Of a stretch of DNA of 64,000 nucleotides, positions 19,264 through 31,454 are shown one piece after another. A program made the position numbers and the translations under genes. Location: assembly GCA_009746045.1 (NCBI GenBank), contig RPFO01000931.1, positions 19,672 to 83,671 of the forward strand, written 5' to 3'. The notes under the pieces were generated by a model. The model was not told the origin of the DNA and ran no database searches. It saw only the letters and a list, made by a program, of their open reading frames with translations. This DNA is from Mesostigma viride (Eukaryota; Streptophyta; Mesostigmatophyceae; Mesostigmatales; Mesostigmataceae). The number at the start of each line of letters is the position of its first letter. Within the stretch, counting starts at the first letter, position 1.

Positions 19264-21477
19264 ATAAATACCTAGGGGGGGTGCTGGCATGCATAAATAC
19301 CTAGGGGGGGTGCTGGCATGCATAAATACCTAGGGGGGGTGCTGGCATGCATAAATACCTAGGGGGGGGTGCTGGCATGCATAAATACCTAGAGGGGGTG
19401 CTGGCATGCATAAATACCGAGGGGGGGTGCTGGCATGCATAAATACCTAGGGGGGGTGCTGGCATGCATAAATACCTAGGGGGGGTGCTGGCATGCATAA
19501 ATACCTAGGGGGGGTGCTGGCATGCATAAATACCTAGGGGGGGTGCTGGCATGCATAAATACCTAGAAGGGGGTGCTGGCATGCATAAATACCTAGGGGG
19601 GGTGCTGGCATGCATAAATACCTAGGGGGGTGCTGGCATGCATAAATACCTAGGGGGGGTGCTGGCATGCATAAATACCTAGGGGGGGTGCTGGCATGCA
19701 TAAATACCTAGGGGGGGTGCTGGCATGCATAAATACCTAGGGGGGGTGCTGGCATGCATAAATACCTAGGGGGGTGCTGGCATGCATAAATACCTAGGGG
19801 GGGTGCTGGCATGCATAAATACCTAGGGGGGTGCTGGCATGCATAAATACCTAGGGGGGGTGCTGGCATGCATAAATACCTAGGGGGGGGCTGGCATGCA
19901 TAAATACCTAGGGGGGGTGCTGGCATGCATAAATACCTAGGGGGGGTGCTGGCATGCATAAATACCTAGGGGGGGTGCTGGCATGCATAAATACCTAGGG
20001 GGGGTGCTGGCATGCATAAATACCTAGGGGGGTGCTGGCATGCATAAATACCTAGGGGGGGTGCTGGCATGCATAAATACCTAGGGGGGGTGCTGGCATG
20101 CATAAATACCTAGGGGGGGTGCTGGCATGCATAAATACCTAGGGGGGGTGCTGGCATGCATAAATACCTAGGGGGGGTGCTGGCATGCATAAATACCTAG
20201 GGGGGTGCTGGCATGCATAAATACCTAGGGGGGGTGCTGGCATGCATAAATACCTAGGGGGGTGCTGGCATGCATAAATACCTAGGGGGGGTGCTGGCAT
20301 GCATAAATACCTAGGGGGGGTGCTGGCATGCATAAATACGTCGGGGGGGTGCTGGCATGCATAAATACCTAGGGGGGGGGCTGGCATGCATAAATACCTA
20401 GGGGGGGTGCTGGCATGCATAAATACCTAGGGGGGGGCTGGCATGCATAAATACCTAGGGGGGGTGCTGGCATGCATAAATACCTAGGGGGGGTGCTGGC
20501 ATGCATAAATACCTAGGGGGGGTGCTGGCATGCATAAATACCTAGGGGGGGTGCTGGCATGCATAAATACCTAGGGGGGTGCTGGCATGCATAAATACCT
20601 AGGGGGGGTGCTGGCATGCATAAATACCTAGGGGGGGTGCTGGCATGCATAAATACCTAGGGGGGGTGCTGGCATGCATAAATACCTAGGGGGGTGCTGG
20701 CATGCATAAATACCTAGGGGGGGTGCTGGCATGCATAAATACCTAGGGGGGGTGCTGGCATGCATAAATACATGTGGGGGGTGCTGGCATGCATAAATAC
20801 CTAGGGGGGGTGCTGGCATGCATAAATACCTAGGGGGGGTGCTGGCATGCATAAATACCTAGGGGGGGTGCTGGCATGCATAAATACGTCGGGGGGGTGC
20901 TGGCATGCATAAATACCTAGAAGGGGGGGCTGGCATGCATAAATACCTAGGGGGGGTGCTGGCATGCATAAATACGTCGGGGGGGTGCTGGCATGCATAA
21001 ATACCTAGGGGGGGTGCTGGCATGCATAAATACCTAGGGGGGGTGCTGGCATGCATAAATACCTAGGGGGGGTGCTGGCATGCATAAATACCTAGGGGGG
21101 GTGCTGGCATGCATAAATACCTAGGGGGGTGCTGGCATGCATAAATACCTAGGGGGGGTGCTGGCATGCATAAATACCTAGGGGGGGTGCTGGCATGCAT
21201 AAATACATGTGGGGGGTGCTGGCATGCATAAATACCTAGGGGGGGTGCTGGCATGCATAAATACCGAGGGGGGGTGCTGGCATGCATAAATACCGAGGGG
21301 GGTGCTGGCATGCATAAATACCTAGGGGGGGTGCTGGCATGCATAAATACCTAGGGGGGGGTGCTGGCATGCATAAATACCTAGGGGGGGTGCTGGCATG
21401 CATAAATACCTAGGGGGGGTGCTGGCATGCATAAATACCTAGGGGGGGGTGCTGGCATGCATAAATACCTAGGGGGG
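19264..21477. repeat. 28-30-bp minisatellite, block 1
   Basis: The unit is tgctggcatgcataaatac followed by ctaggggggg; the G run varies from about 5 to 9. Variants replace ctag with cgag, gtcg or catgt. The unit holds the palindromes gcatgc, atgcat and cctagg. The short peptides in all frames are products of the repeat. Confidence 0.97.
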
Positions 21478-21980
21478 GGCCGGGCCCACTTCAAATGTTC
21501 CGAAAAGTGTGACACTTTTGGTCGTTTTTTTGACTTTTTCGACGATCGTCACTCTGCAGAGTGATTCGTCGTGCGAAATCGTGCGAAATTGTGCGAAATT
21601 GTGCGAAATTTGCTGAAATCGTGTGAAATTTGCTGAAATCGTGCGAATTTGTGCGAAATTTGCTGAAATTGTGCGAAATTTCATGTGAAAAATGTCGACG
21701 GTAAAAAATTTTGATGTGCACAACGTGTGTGAATTCATGCGAAATTTTGTCAAACGTCACTCCCCAAAACGACCCTTGGTTGAAATCCATGCGAAATTGT
21801 GCGAAATCATGCAAAATTGTGCGAAATCGTGCGAAATCGTGCGAAAATGTGTGAAAATTTTGCGAAAATCACGCGAAAATCACGCGAACTCGTGCGAAAT
21901 TTTATTTTTTTTTTGCAAAAAACGACCAAAAGTGTCACACACTTGGCTTGGACGGCGGAACATTTGAAGTGGGCCCGGCC
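21478..21980. mobile_element. 503-bp TIR (MITE-like) element inserted in the minisatellite
   Basis: The outer 25 bp are perfect inverted copies (ggccgggcccacttcaaatg at 21478, its complement ending at 21980). Inside them a second inverted segment (gtgtgacacttttggtcg) is offset by a 13-bp insertion in the right arm. The middle is rich in directly repeated gtgcgaaat(t/c) on one strand, about 25 copies on both sides of the centre. There is no coding capacity. Flanks are G runs, so no target duplication can be read. Confidence 0.8.
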
Positions 21981-23720
21981 GGGGGTGCTGGCATGCATAA
22001 ATACCTAGGGGGGGGTGCTGGCATGCATAAATACCTAGGGGGGGGTGCTGGCATGCATAAATACCTAGGGGGGTGCTGGCATGCATAAATACCTAGGGGG
22101 GGTGCTGGCATGCATAAATACCTAGAGGGGGTGCTGGCATGCATAAATACCGAGGGGGGTGCTGGCATGCATAAATACCTAGGGGGGTGCTGGCATGCAT
22201 AAATACATGTGGGGTGCTGGCATGCATAAATACCTAGGGGGGGTGCTGGCATGCATAAATACCGAGGGGGGTGCTGGCATGCATAAATACCTAGAGGGGG
22301 TGCTGGCATGCATAAATACCGAGGGGGGTGCTGGCATGCATAAATACCTAGGGGGGGTGCTGGCATGCATAAATACATGTGGGGGTGCTGGCATGCATAA
22401 ATACCTAGGGGGGGTGCTGGCATGCATAAATACCGAGGGGGGTGCTGGCATGCATAAATACCGAGGGGGGATGCTGGCATGAATAAATACCTAGGGGGGG
22501 TGCTGGCATGCATAAATACCTAGGGGGGGTGCTGGCATGCATAAATACCTAGGGGGGGGTGCTGGCATGCATAAATACCTAGAGGGGGTGCTGGCATGCA
22601 TAAATACCGAGGGGGGTGCTGGCATGCATAAATACCTAGGGGGGGGCTGGCATGCATAAATACCTAGGGGGTGCTGGCATGCATAAATACCTAGGGGGGG
22701 TGCTGGCATGCATAAATACCTAGGGGGGTGCTGGCATGCATAAATACCTAGGGGGGTGCTGGCATGCATAAATACCTAGGGGGGTGCTGGCATGCATAAA
22801 TACCTAGGGGGGGTGCTGGCATGCATAAATACCTAGAGGGGTGCTGGCATGCATAAATACCGAGGGGGGGTGCTGGCATGCATAAATACCTAGGGGGGTG
22901 CTGGCATGCATAAATACCTAGGGGGGGGTGCTGGCATGCATAAATACCGAGGGGGGGTGCTGGCAAGCATAAATACCTAGGGGGGTGCTGGCATGCATAA
23001 ATACCTAGGGGGGGTGCTGGCATGCATAAATACCTAGGGGGGGGCTGGCATGCATAAATTCCTAGGGGGGGTGCTGGCATGCATAAATACCTAGGGGGGT
23101 GCTGGCATGCATAAATACCTAGGGGGGGGGCTGGCATGCATAAATACCGAGGGGGGGTGCTGGCATGCATAAATACCTAGGGGGGTGCTGGCATGCATAA
23201 ATACCTAGGGGGGGTGCTGGCATGCATAAATACCTAGGGGGGTGCTGGCATGCATAAATACCTAGGGGGGGTGCTGGCATGCATAAATACCTAGGGGGTG
23301 CTGGCATGCATAAATACCGAGGGGGGTGCTGGCATGCATAAATACCTAGGGGGGGTGCTGGCATGCATAAATACATGTGGGGGTGCTGCATGCATAAATA
23401 CCTAGGGGGGGTGCTGGCATGCATAAATACCGAGGGGGGTGCTGGCATGCATAAATACCGAGGGGGGATGCTGGCATGAATAAATACCTAGGGGGGTGCT
23501 GGCATGCATAAATACCTAGGGGGGGTGCTGGCATGCATAAATACCTAGGGGGGGTGCTGGCATGCATAAATACCTAGGGGGGTGCTGGCATGCATAAATA
23601 CCTAGGGGGGGTGCTGGCAAGCATAAATACGTCGGGTGGGGTGCTGGCATGCATAAATACCTAGGGGGTGCTGGCATGCATAAATACCTAGGGGGGTGCT
23701 GGCATGCATAAATACCTAGG

Positions 23721-23925
23721 GGTTCAGCTGCCATTCGTACCTTTTTTCTGTTTTTATTTTTTAATGGGGGCCGGCCTGGGCAGCGGCGGCGGGTGGACGA
23801 AAACTGATAGCGTTCCCGTTTGTGCATCCCGTGACCACCGGCCACCAAACGGAGGCACGACACCAAGGCAGATCAAGCACCAAAGGAAGCAGCAAGGACG
23901 TTGACGTTATTAACCAAGAATGGGG
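23721..23925. repeat. ~200-bp island, copy 1
   Basis: It runs from ctgccattcgtacctttttt through a T-rich stretch, ccggcctggg, gcagcggcggcgggtgga and caccggccaccaaacggagg to aagaatgggggtgctgg. Nearly identical copies lie at 24586, 25939 and 26794. No conserved protein is evident. Confidence 0.9.
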
Positions 23926-24585
23926 GTGCTGGCATGCATAAATACCTAGGGGGGGTGCTGGCATGCATAAATACATGTGGGGGGTGCTGGCATGCATAAA
24001 TACCTAGGGGGGGTGCTGGCATGCATAAATACCTAGGGGGGGTGCTGGCATGCATAAATACGTCGGGTGGGGTGCTGGCATGCATAAATACCTAGGGGGG
24101 GTGCTGGCATGCATAAATACCTAGGGGGGTGCTGGCATGCATAAATACCGAGGGGGGGGGCTGGCATGCATAAATACCTAGGGGGGGGCTGGCATGCATA
24201 AATACCGAGGGGGGGTGCTGGCATGCATAAATACCTAGGGGGGTGCTGGCATGCATAAATACCTAGGGGGGGTGCTGGCATGCATAAATACCTAGGGGGG
24301 GGGGCTGGCATGCATAAATACCTAGGGGGGGGCTGGCATGCATAAATACCTAGGGGGGTGCTGGCATGCATAAATACCGAGGGGGGGTGCTGGCATGCAT
24401 AAATACCTAGGGGGGGGGCTGGCATGCATAAATACGTCGGGGGGTCGCTGGCATGCATAAATACCTAGGGGGGGTGCTGGCAAGCATAAATACGTCGGGT
24501 GGGGTGCTGGCATGCATAAATACCTAGGGGGGTGCTGGCATGCATAAATACCTAGGGGGGGTGCTGGCATGCATAAATACCTAGG

Positions 24586-24790
24586 GGTTCAGCTGCCATT
24601 CGTACCTTTTTTTCTGTTTTATTTTTTAATGGGGGCCGGCCTGGGGCAGCGGCGGCGGGTGGACGAAAACTGATAGCGTTCCCGTTTGTGCATCCCGTGA
24701 CCACCGGCCACCAAACGGAGGCACGACACCAAGGCAGATCAAGCACCAAAGGAAGCAGCAAGGACGTTGACGTTATTAACCAAGAATGGG
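24586..24790. repeat. ~200-bp island, copy 2
   Basis: Near-identical to copy 1, including the ttcagctgccattcg junction. Confidence 0.9.
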
Positions 24791-25938
24791 GGTGCTGGCA
24801 TGCATAAATACCTAGGGGGGTGCTGGCATGCATAAATACGTCGGGGGGGTGCTGGCATGCATAAATACCTATGGGGGGGTGCTGGCATGCATAAATACCT
24901 AGGGGGGTGCTGGCATGCATAAATACGTCGGGTGGGGTGCTGGCATGCATAAATACCTAGGGGGGGTGCTGGCATGCATAAATACCTAGGGGGGGTGCTG
25001 GCATGCATAAATACCGAGGGGGGGGCTGGCATGCATAAATACCTAGGGGGGGGGCTGGCATGCATAAATACCGAGGGGGGGTGCTGGCATGCATAAATAC
25101 CTAGGGGGGTGCTGGCATGCATAAATACCTAGGGGGTGCTGGCATGCATAAATACCTAGGGGGGGGCTGGCATGCATAAATACCTAGAGGGGGTGCTGGC
25201 ATGCATAAATACCGAGGGGGGGGGCTGGCATGCATAAATACCTAGGGGGGGGCTGGCATGCATAAATACCTAGGGGGGGTGCTGGCATGCATAAATACCG
25301 AGGGGGGTGCTGGCATGCATAAATACCTAGGGGGGGCTGGCATGCATAAATACGTCGGGGGGTCGCTGGCATGCATAAATTAACCTAGGGGGGTGCTGGC
25401 ATGCATAAATACCTAGGGGGGTGCTGGCATGCATAAATACCTAGGGGGGGGCTGGCATGCATAAATACCTAGGGGGGGTGCTGGCATGCATAAATACCTA
25501 GGGGGGGTGCTGGCATGCATAAATACCTAGGGGGGGGGCTGGCATGCATAAATACCGAGGGGGGGTGCTGGCATGCATAAATACCGAGGGGGGGTGCTGG
25601 CATGCATAAATACCTAGGGGGGGTGCAGGCATGCATAAATACCGAGGGGGGGTGCTGGCATGCATAAATACCTAGGGGGGGTGCTGGCATGCATAAATAC
25701 CTAGGGGGGGGGCTGGCATGCATAAATACCTAGGGGGGGTGCTGGCATGCATAAATACCTAGGGGGGTGCTGGCATGCATAAATACCTAGGGGGGGTGCT
25801 GGCATGCATAAATACCTAGGGGGGGGCTGGCATGCATAAATACGTCGGGGGGTCGCTGGCATGCATAAATACCTAGGGGGGTGCTGGCATGCATAAATAC
25901 CTAGGGGGGGTGCTGGCATGCATAAATACCTAGGGGGG

Positions 25939-26133
25939 GGCTGCCATTCGTACCTTTTTTCTTTTTTATTTTTAAGCCGGCCTGGGGCAGCGGCGGCGGG
26001 TGGACGAAAACTGATAGCATTCCCGTTCGTGCATCCCGTGACCACCGGCCACCAAACGGAGGCACGACACCAAGGCAGATCAAGCACCAAAGGAAGCAGC
26101 AAGGACGTTGACGTTATTAACCAAGAATGGGGG
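25939..26133. repeat. ~200-bp island, copy 3
   Basis: Shorter T-rich part (tttttaagccggcc) shared with copy 4, so copies 3 and 4 form a subgroup. Confidence 0.9.
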
Positions 26134-26793
26134 TGCTGGCATGCATCAATACCTAGGGGGGTGCTGGCATGCATAAATACATGTGGGGGTGCTGGCATGC
26201 ATAAATACCTAGGGGGGGGCTGGCATGCATAAATACGTCGGGGGGTCGCTGGCATGCATAAATACGTCGGGTGGGGTGCTGGCATGCATAAATACCTAGG
26301 GGGGTGCTGGCATGCATAAATACCTAGGGGGGGTGCTGGCATGCATAAATACCGAGGGTGGGGGCTGGCATGCATAAATACCTAGGGGGGTGCTGGCATG
26401 CATAAATACCTAGGGGGGGGGCTGGCATGCATAAATACGTCGGGGGGTCGCTGGCATGCATAAATACGTCGGGTGGGGTGCTGGCATGCATAAATACCTA
26501 GGGGGGTGCTGGCATGCATAAATACCTAGGGGGGGGGCTGGCATGCATAAATACCTAGGGGGGGTGCTGGCATGCATAAATACCTAGGGGGGGTGCTGGC
26601 ATGCATAAATACCTAGGGGGGGGGCTGGCATGCATAAATACCGAGGGGGGGGTGCTGGCATGCATAAATACCTAGGGGGGTGCAGGCATGCATAAATACC
26701 GAGGGGGGGTGCTGGCATGCATAAATACCTAGGGGGGTGCTGGCATGCATAAATACCTAGGGGGGGTGCTGGCATGCATAAATACCTAGGGGG

Positions 26794-26991
26794 GGGCTGC
26801 CATTCGTACCTTTTTTTCTTTTTTTATTTTTAAGCCGGCCTGGGGCAGCGGCGGCGGGTGGAGGAAAACTGATAGCGTTCCCGTTTGTGCATCCCGTGAC
26901 CACCGGCCACCAAACGGAGGCACGACACCAAGGCGGATCAAGCACCAAAGGAAGCAGCAAGGACGTTGACGTTATTAACCAAGAATGGGGG
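26794..26991. repeat. ~200-bp island, copy 4
   Basis: Like copy 3. The spacing of 855 bp to copy 3 and 865 bp between copies 1 and 2 points to higher-order duplication of array plus island. Confidence 0.9.
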
Positions 26992-27063
26992 TGCTGGCAT
27001 GCATAAATACGTCGGGTGGGGTGCTGGCATGCATAAATACCTAGGGGGGGTCGCTGGCATGCA

Positions 27064-28791
27064 TTAACTCGTCGTCTGTCCCTGGTCCTCTACGGAGGAC
27101 TGAGTTGAACTCAGTCCTCTCTAGAGGACCGAGTTTTTGGGTTTCGTAGAAAATTCGCCCCGGTCAGAATGTTTGACAAAAAAATTCTCTCAAAATTTAT
27201 TCAAATACTACGTGAAAAGATCTTTCTTGGACATATTTTTGGGATTTTTTTGGATTTGGTATGAGCGGCTAATTGTACGGTCAAAGTACAGGTGGTAAGG
27301 GTACTTTTCCACGTGAAACGCGAGTTCCGGAAATGCACGACCTAGCCATGGCGGCTCGCGCCCATGCATGCAGTTTACGTTTGCGGACGAGTTAGCTGTC
27401 CAAACTCAGGAAATAGATTTAACATGCCCTAAAGATGATAAAAATACATTTTTAGCTCGCGGGGATGCGATTTACCCGGTGTCGGCACTGTTCTTGCTGG
27501 AAAAAACTGCGATAAGGCAGGTCGACGGAATTGATGACTGCGCTTGCTTTCCGGCGCAATTTCAATGGCTGATAGGTTTCTTTCTACATTTTAACATGCA
27601 TTGTATTAGAATAAATTGAGTGACAGTATAGATTTGAGTATTTCGACCATTCTGTCACGTCATGGTCTATGTGCCGCAAAGTGCCACTTTTGCGGGCACC
27701 GCCTAGGCCAAGGTAACGCCAGCCGTGCCAGGTAAAGCCGGATAATCGTTGCCTCTTCGTTTCTTGATGTTCGTACATGAGTTTAAGCTTGCGAGGCGTT
27801 GTCAGGTTCAAGTCTTGATGCTCTTTCTTGACCGTTGCCTGCCCTCTCTAAAACCCCCTTTTCAGATGATGTTATCAGGCATTTGCCTTGACCCAGTGTA
27901 GTTGTGCAGGGTTTTAGGAGCTGTGCAGGTTTAAACACCTTCATAGATGTTAGTTATTCTTTTGCTACGTTCATACTGCATGATTTTGAGGCCACGGGCC
28001 GCGTCAAGGGTGCATTCAAGCTTTTACGGGTGAGTGAAAAGTCTTGGTGACAAACCACTGCCATCATGTGCCAGCAACTATGTTGGCCACATCATGGCAA
28101 GGCAAAACAGTTATAGCCATATCTATTGTTGTTAGAAACAATGGAAATATGCTTAACCTACCCATTATATTGGTGGTTGACACTTATAACATAACCCTTT
28201 GTTGGTAGGGTATCCAAGCCCATTCCCTACATGCATGCATAGGCTCTCACTACATGATAAGGTATGATATACCTGAAGTATGATGATGCAAGTGTGTTGT
28301 CCTGTAATGCTTGAAGGGAAATGAGTTGATTGGGATGGTTGGTGGCCACGGTGGTGTGTAGTATGACCGCACTTACATGCTAGCAAAGTTAGCAAAAGCC
28401 CCATTCCTCTCCTGAGGACTGAGAGTTTTTTAATTGTTTCAGGCAGTTGCAGTGGCCAAATCGAGCCCAGTTTTTTTCCACGTTTCAAGAACTATATTGT
28501 TTACATGCCTATATTTTTTCTTCATGCACGAGGATTTGATTGAATTTTTCCCACTCGTTCTTATCCCGAAAAATGCAAATTCGCGAGGGGTGCCCATCGT
28601 CCGTGTAATTTTCAGGTGTTCGGGTCAAGTTTTCACATATGCAGTATTTTTGCCAACAAAATGACATCTAGTACACCCCCGATCCACATCAAAACATTTG
28701 GGATGGACCCCCCACCTAGTCGCTACACGCGGTTGAAAATTGTCAACTCAGTCCTCCTGTGAGGACTGAGTTGGGACAGACGACGAGTTAA
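27064..28791. mobile_element. 1.72-kb TIR element flanked by TTAA, non-autonomous
   Basis: TTAA at 27064-27067 and 28788-28791 flank 27068-28787. The perfect TIR is ctcgtcgtctgtccc (15 bp). Just inside, both ends have hairpins with the same arms (gaggactgagtt/aactcagtcctc); the left also has ggtcctct...agaggacc. Removing the element leaves ggcatgca-ttaa-tacgtcggg, one base from a normal minisatellite monomer, and a monomer reading attaatacgtcg exists at 28908. TTAA targeting is typical of piggyBac and Kolobok families. Inside, an 83-codon plus ORF (27368-27619) matches nothing I recognise; otherwise no gene is seen. Confidence 0.75.
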
Positions 28792-29311
28792 TACGTCGGG
28801 TGGGGTGCTGGCATGCATAAATACCGAGGGGGGGGTGCTGGCATGCATAAATACATGTGGGGGGTGCTGGCATGCATAAATACCGAGGGGGGGTGCTGGC
28901 ATGGATTAATACGTCGGGGGGGTGCTGGCATGCATAAATACCGAGGGGGGATGCTGGCATGCATAAATACATGTGGGGGGTGCTGGCATGCATAAATACC
29001 GAGGGGGGGTGCTGGCATGCATAAATACCTAGGGGGGGTGCTGGCATGCATAAATACCTAGGGTGGGGTGCTGGCATGCATAAATACCGAGGGGGGGTGC
29101 TGGCATGCATAAATACCGAGGGGGGGTGCTGGCATGCATAAATACCTAGGGGGGGTGCTGGCATGCATAAATACCTAGGGTGGGGTGCTGGCATGCATAA
29201 ATACCGAGGGGGGGTGCTGGCATGCATAAATACCTAGGGGGGGTGCTGGCATGCATGAAAAAAGGTGGTGGGGTGCTGGCATGCATAAATACATGTGGTG
29301 TGGTGCCGCCA
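28792..29311. repeat. 28-30-bp minisatellite, block 3
   Basis: The array continues after the TTAA element, starting at tacgtcgggtgg. It degenerates after 29240 into catgaaaaaaggtggtgg and catgtggtgtggtg variants. Confidence 0.95.
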
Positions 29312-29752
29312 TGCATAAATACATGTGCCAGCAAACCTGAGCTGCAAGGGAGCGAGAAAACCAAGAAAAAAAGCACGCAACACACCACGCGTCGTACCTT
29401 TTTATAGATGTTTCTTTTTTTTTATGGGGCCGGCCGGGGGCGGCGGTGCCGGCAAAAATGAAGCTAGTGACACCGCGCAGATGACGCCGTGAACATGTCG
29501 CGTTGTACCGTAGAAGATACGAACAAAAAACAAAACACGAAAAAAGAGAGGCGGACCGCATATGACAGGGACGAAAAAAAGTCAGACACACAGCCTGTGT
29601 TATCTGGCATGCATAAATACATGTGGTGTGGTGCCGGCATGCATAAATACATGTGCCAGCAAACCTGAGCTGCAAGGGAGCGAGAAAACCAAGAAAAAAA
29701 GCACGCAACACACCACGCGTCGTACCTTTTTATAGATGTTTCTTTTTTTTTA
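29312..29752. repeat. Direct duplication around degenerate minisatellite, with unique middle
   Basis: 29312-29428 and 29636-29752 are near-identical (atgtgccagcaaacctgagc ... ttttatagatgtttc). Between them 29429-29600 is non-repeat DNA starting ggggccggccgggggcggcg. No gene seen. Confidence 0.85.
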
Positions 29753-29908
29753 TCCTTGTCCTTCGGGGGCAGCGGCGGCGGGTGGAAGAAAACTGATAGC
29801 GTTGTTGTGCATCCCGTGACCACCGGCCACCAAACGGAGGCACGACACCAAGGCAGATCAAGCACCAAAGGAAGCAGCAAAACATCAACGTTAGTAACCA
29901 AGAATGGG
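29753..29908. repeat. Diverged copy of the ~200-bp island
   Basis: It shares gcagcggcggcgggtgga, the caccggccaccaaacggagg segment and the aagcagca...aaccaagaatggg end with the four islands in block 2, with internal differences (gttgttgtgcatcccg; aacatcaacgttag). Confidence 0.85.
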
Positions 29909-30470
29909 AGCCGGGGGAAAGATCATACGGCGCTGCCATGGCAAGAAAACCCAGCAACCCAGCAACGCAGCTATGGCGCAACCCAGAAACGAAAACATTT
30001 GCGACAGCCTGCTTCAATAATGCTTGGATTCACACAAATGAACAAGTGGGGCTTACCAATCCAATCGATGGTCTCGGCTTGCTCGCAAATCCCTGCAACC
30101 AAACGAGAACCGACAAAAACACTTACACTCCCCCGTCAGCGACCGGCACCACGACACCAAAAAAGCGACGAAATTATCTATCTCACACTCCCCCGTCATC
30201 GAGCTGCTTGTGGACAACTATCTGTCAAAAGCATCCATGTACATACACCGCCATTGCTCACCTCTTTTCACACTCTTCGGCTGCACACAATGGCGTTGCT
30301 CAGTCGAATATGGCTGTCGGGTTGCTAATATCGTTGTCACTTTCGGCCGATGTCGCGAATACCCGCCGTTGATGCTCGGGTGCAAGGTGCATCCACGGTG
30401 TCGGTCTTCCAGGAGGGCTGGAAAGCGCCAACGCAGCACCTGCAATTCAAATTCCCTGGTGCTGGTATGC
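29909..30470. other. Unique sequence without a supported gene
   Basis: Overlapping ORFs of 130-190 codons exist on the plus strand, but none shows a recognisable domain and they overlap each other in different frames. I make no call. Confidence 0.4.
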
Positions 30471-30479
30471 CGACGCGCA

Positions 30480-30705
30480 AATGGAATGGCGCGGCGCCTA
30501 AAAGACGCCGCGCGCGGTAAAAAAATTTACGCGCCAAACGATATGGCGCGGCGCCGGGACGGCGCCGCGCTGAAAAATACTTGCAGTCGCAACTGTGACG
30601 TGGCGCTGCAGACCACACGGTAGGGAATTCGCAGCGCCATATATGGCGCCACGCCGACTCCTGACGCCGTGTGGCGCCACATGGACGCGGCGCTGCACAC
30701 AGCTC
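30480..30705. repeat. GC-rich cluster of short palindromes and hairpins
   Basis: A perfect 11-bp hairpin with a 3-nt loop lies at 30546-30570 (gcgcggcgccg / cggcgccgcgc). An imperfect one with the same arms is at ~30489-30517, and gcgccatatatggcgc lies at ~30638. The motif atggcgcggcgcc recurs. No gene seen. Confidence 0.75.
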
Positions 30706-30925
30706 GAGCCCATTTTTTCACATTCCTGCTACCTGATTGGACGCCTGGCGGAGGAAGCTTTTCACGGCGCGACGCCGAGGGGCTTCAAAAACGTATATAA
30801 GCAGGCAAAATTTCTCCGAAATTTAATGAACGAGCGCGACGCGGAGACCATGCTAGTGTGCGGAACTGGTGAACCACACCGGTACGGGACAGATTCTTGG
30901 CTGATCCTCGTAGTACCTCGTGAAC

Positions 30926-30971
30926 ACGTCTAGTAGGCCCGGGTTCAACTCCCGTCGTAACATTTTTTTTT
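30926..30971 (+). other. tRNA-like pol III box B followed by a T run
   Basis: GGTTCAACTCC at 30942-30952 resembles the T-arm box B and is followed by a T8-9 run at 30963. I could not pair an acceptor stem or find box A at the right distance, so this is more likely a tRNA-derived SINE remnant than a tRNA gene. The following 30972-31440 is AT-rich without a gene. Confidence 0.35.
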
Positions 30972-31454
30972 GGGTTGGTGTGGCAAGCCTATAAAGCAAT
31001 CCGCAAACCACTACACGGCTGGTAAGATTTAATATAATAAGCAACCTAATAGCTATATCAAAAATGTTTATGGGCATGGAAATTTTTAATATGTTGATAT
31101 TAGACTGCAATGAAACGAATATGCAACCTGCCCCCCTATGTTTAATACAATTATTATTATTATTTGTGGCATGAATATAATAATTGTGTGAAATACAATG
31201 CTATGTGCAATATATTGCTGGTATGCCATGCAATTGTAACCAACAGGTGCAAGACCAAAAGGCGTCTTCAGGGCCCACCTGCTGCGAACAAGAGCTATGG
31301 CGGCAAGAGGTGCGTGCAGGGTTACGGATTTACGGGGTTGTTGACCACCAAATTTGTTGTTACGTGTGTTATGGAAACATTTCAGTCGAATTTCTGGGTT
31401 CCAACGGTCGTTAAGGTTATAAAAAGTGCGTTGGGATTCGGAAATTCACATCCT

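Larger units (their letters stand above)
21981..27063. repeat. 28-30-bp minisatellite, block 2 with embedded islands
   Basis: Same unit as block 1, with more variant monomers (gtcggggggtcg, gtcgggtggggtg, catgtggg). It is interrupted by four copies of a ~200-bp non-repeat island listed separately. It ends where the TTAA-flanked element begins. Confidence 0.97.

Noticed and set aside
18667-19323. Long ORFs rich in Gly/Glu/Arg/Lys or Pro/Ser/Phe/Leu in the purine tract
   Set aside because: Open in several frames on both strands because of the GGGA/GGAA repeat; compositional artefacts.
19264-27063. Regular ~29-bp repeats as a CRISPR array
   Set aside because: There are no unique spacers: the units are contiguous, G runs vary, no cas genes occur, and the context is eukaryotic.
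27368-27619. 83-codon plus ORF inside the TTAA element as a transposase remnant
   Set aside because: Too short, no recognisable motif, no flanking exon evidence.
29756-30623. Plus ORFs of 137-190 codons downstream of the minisatellite
   Set aside because: They overlap in different frames, partly read the diverged island repeat and show no domain.
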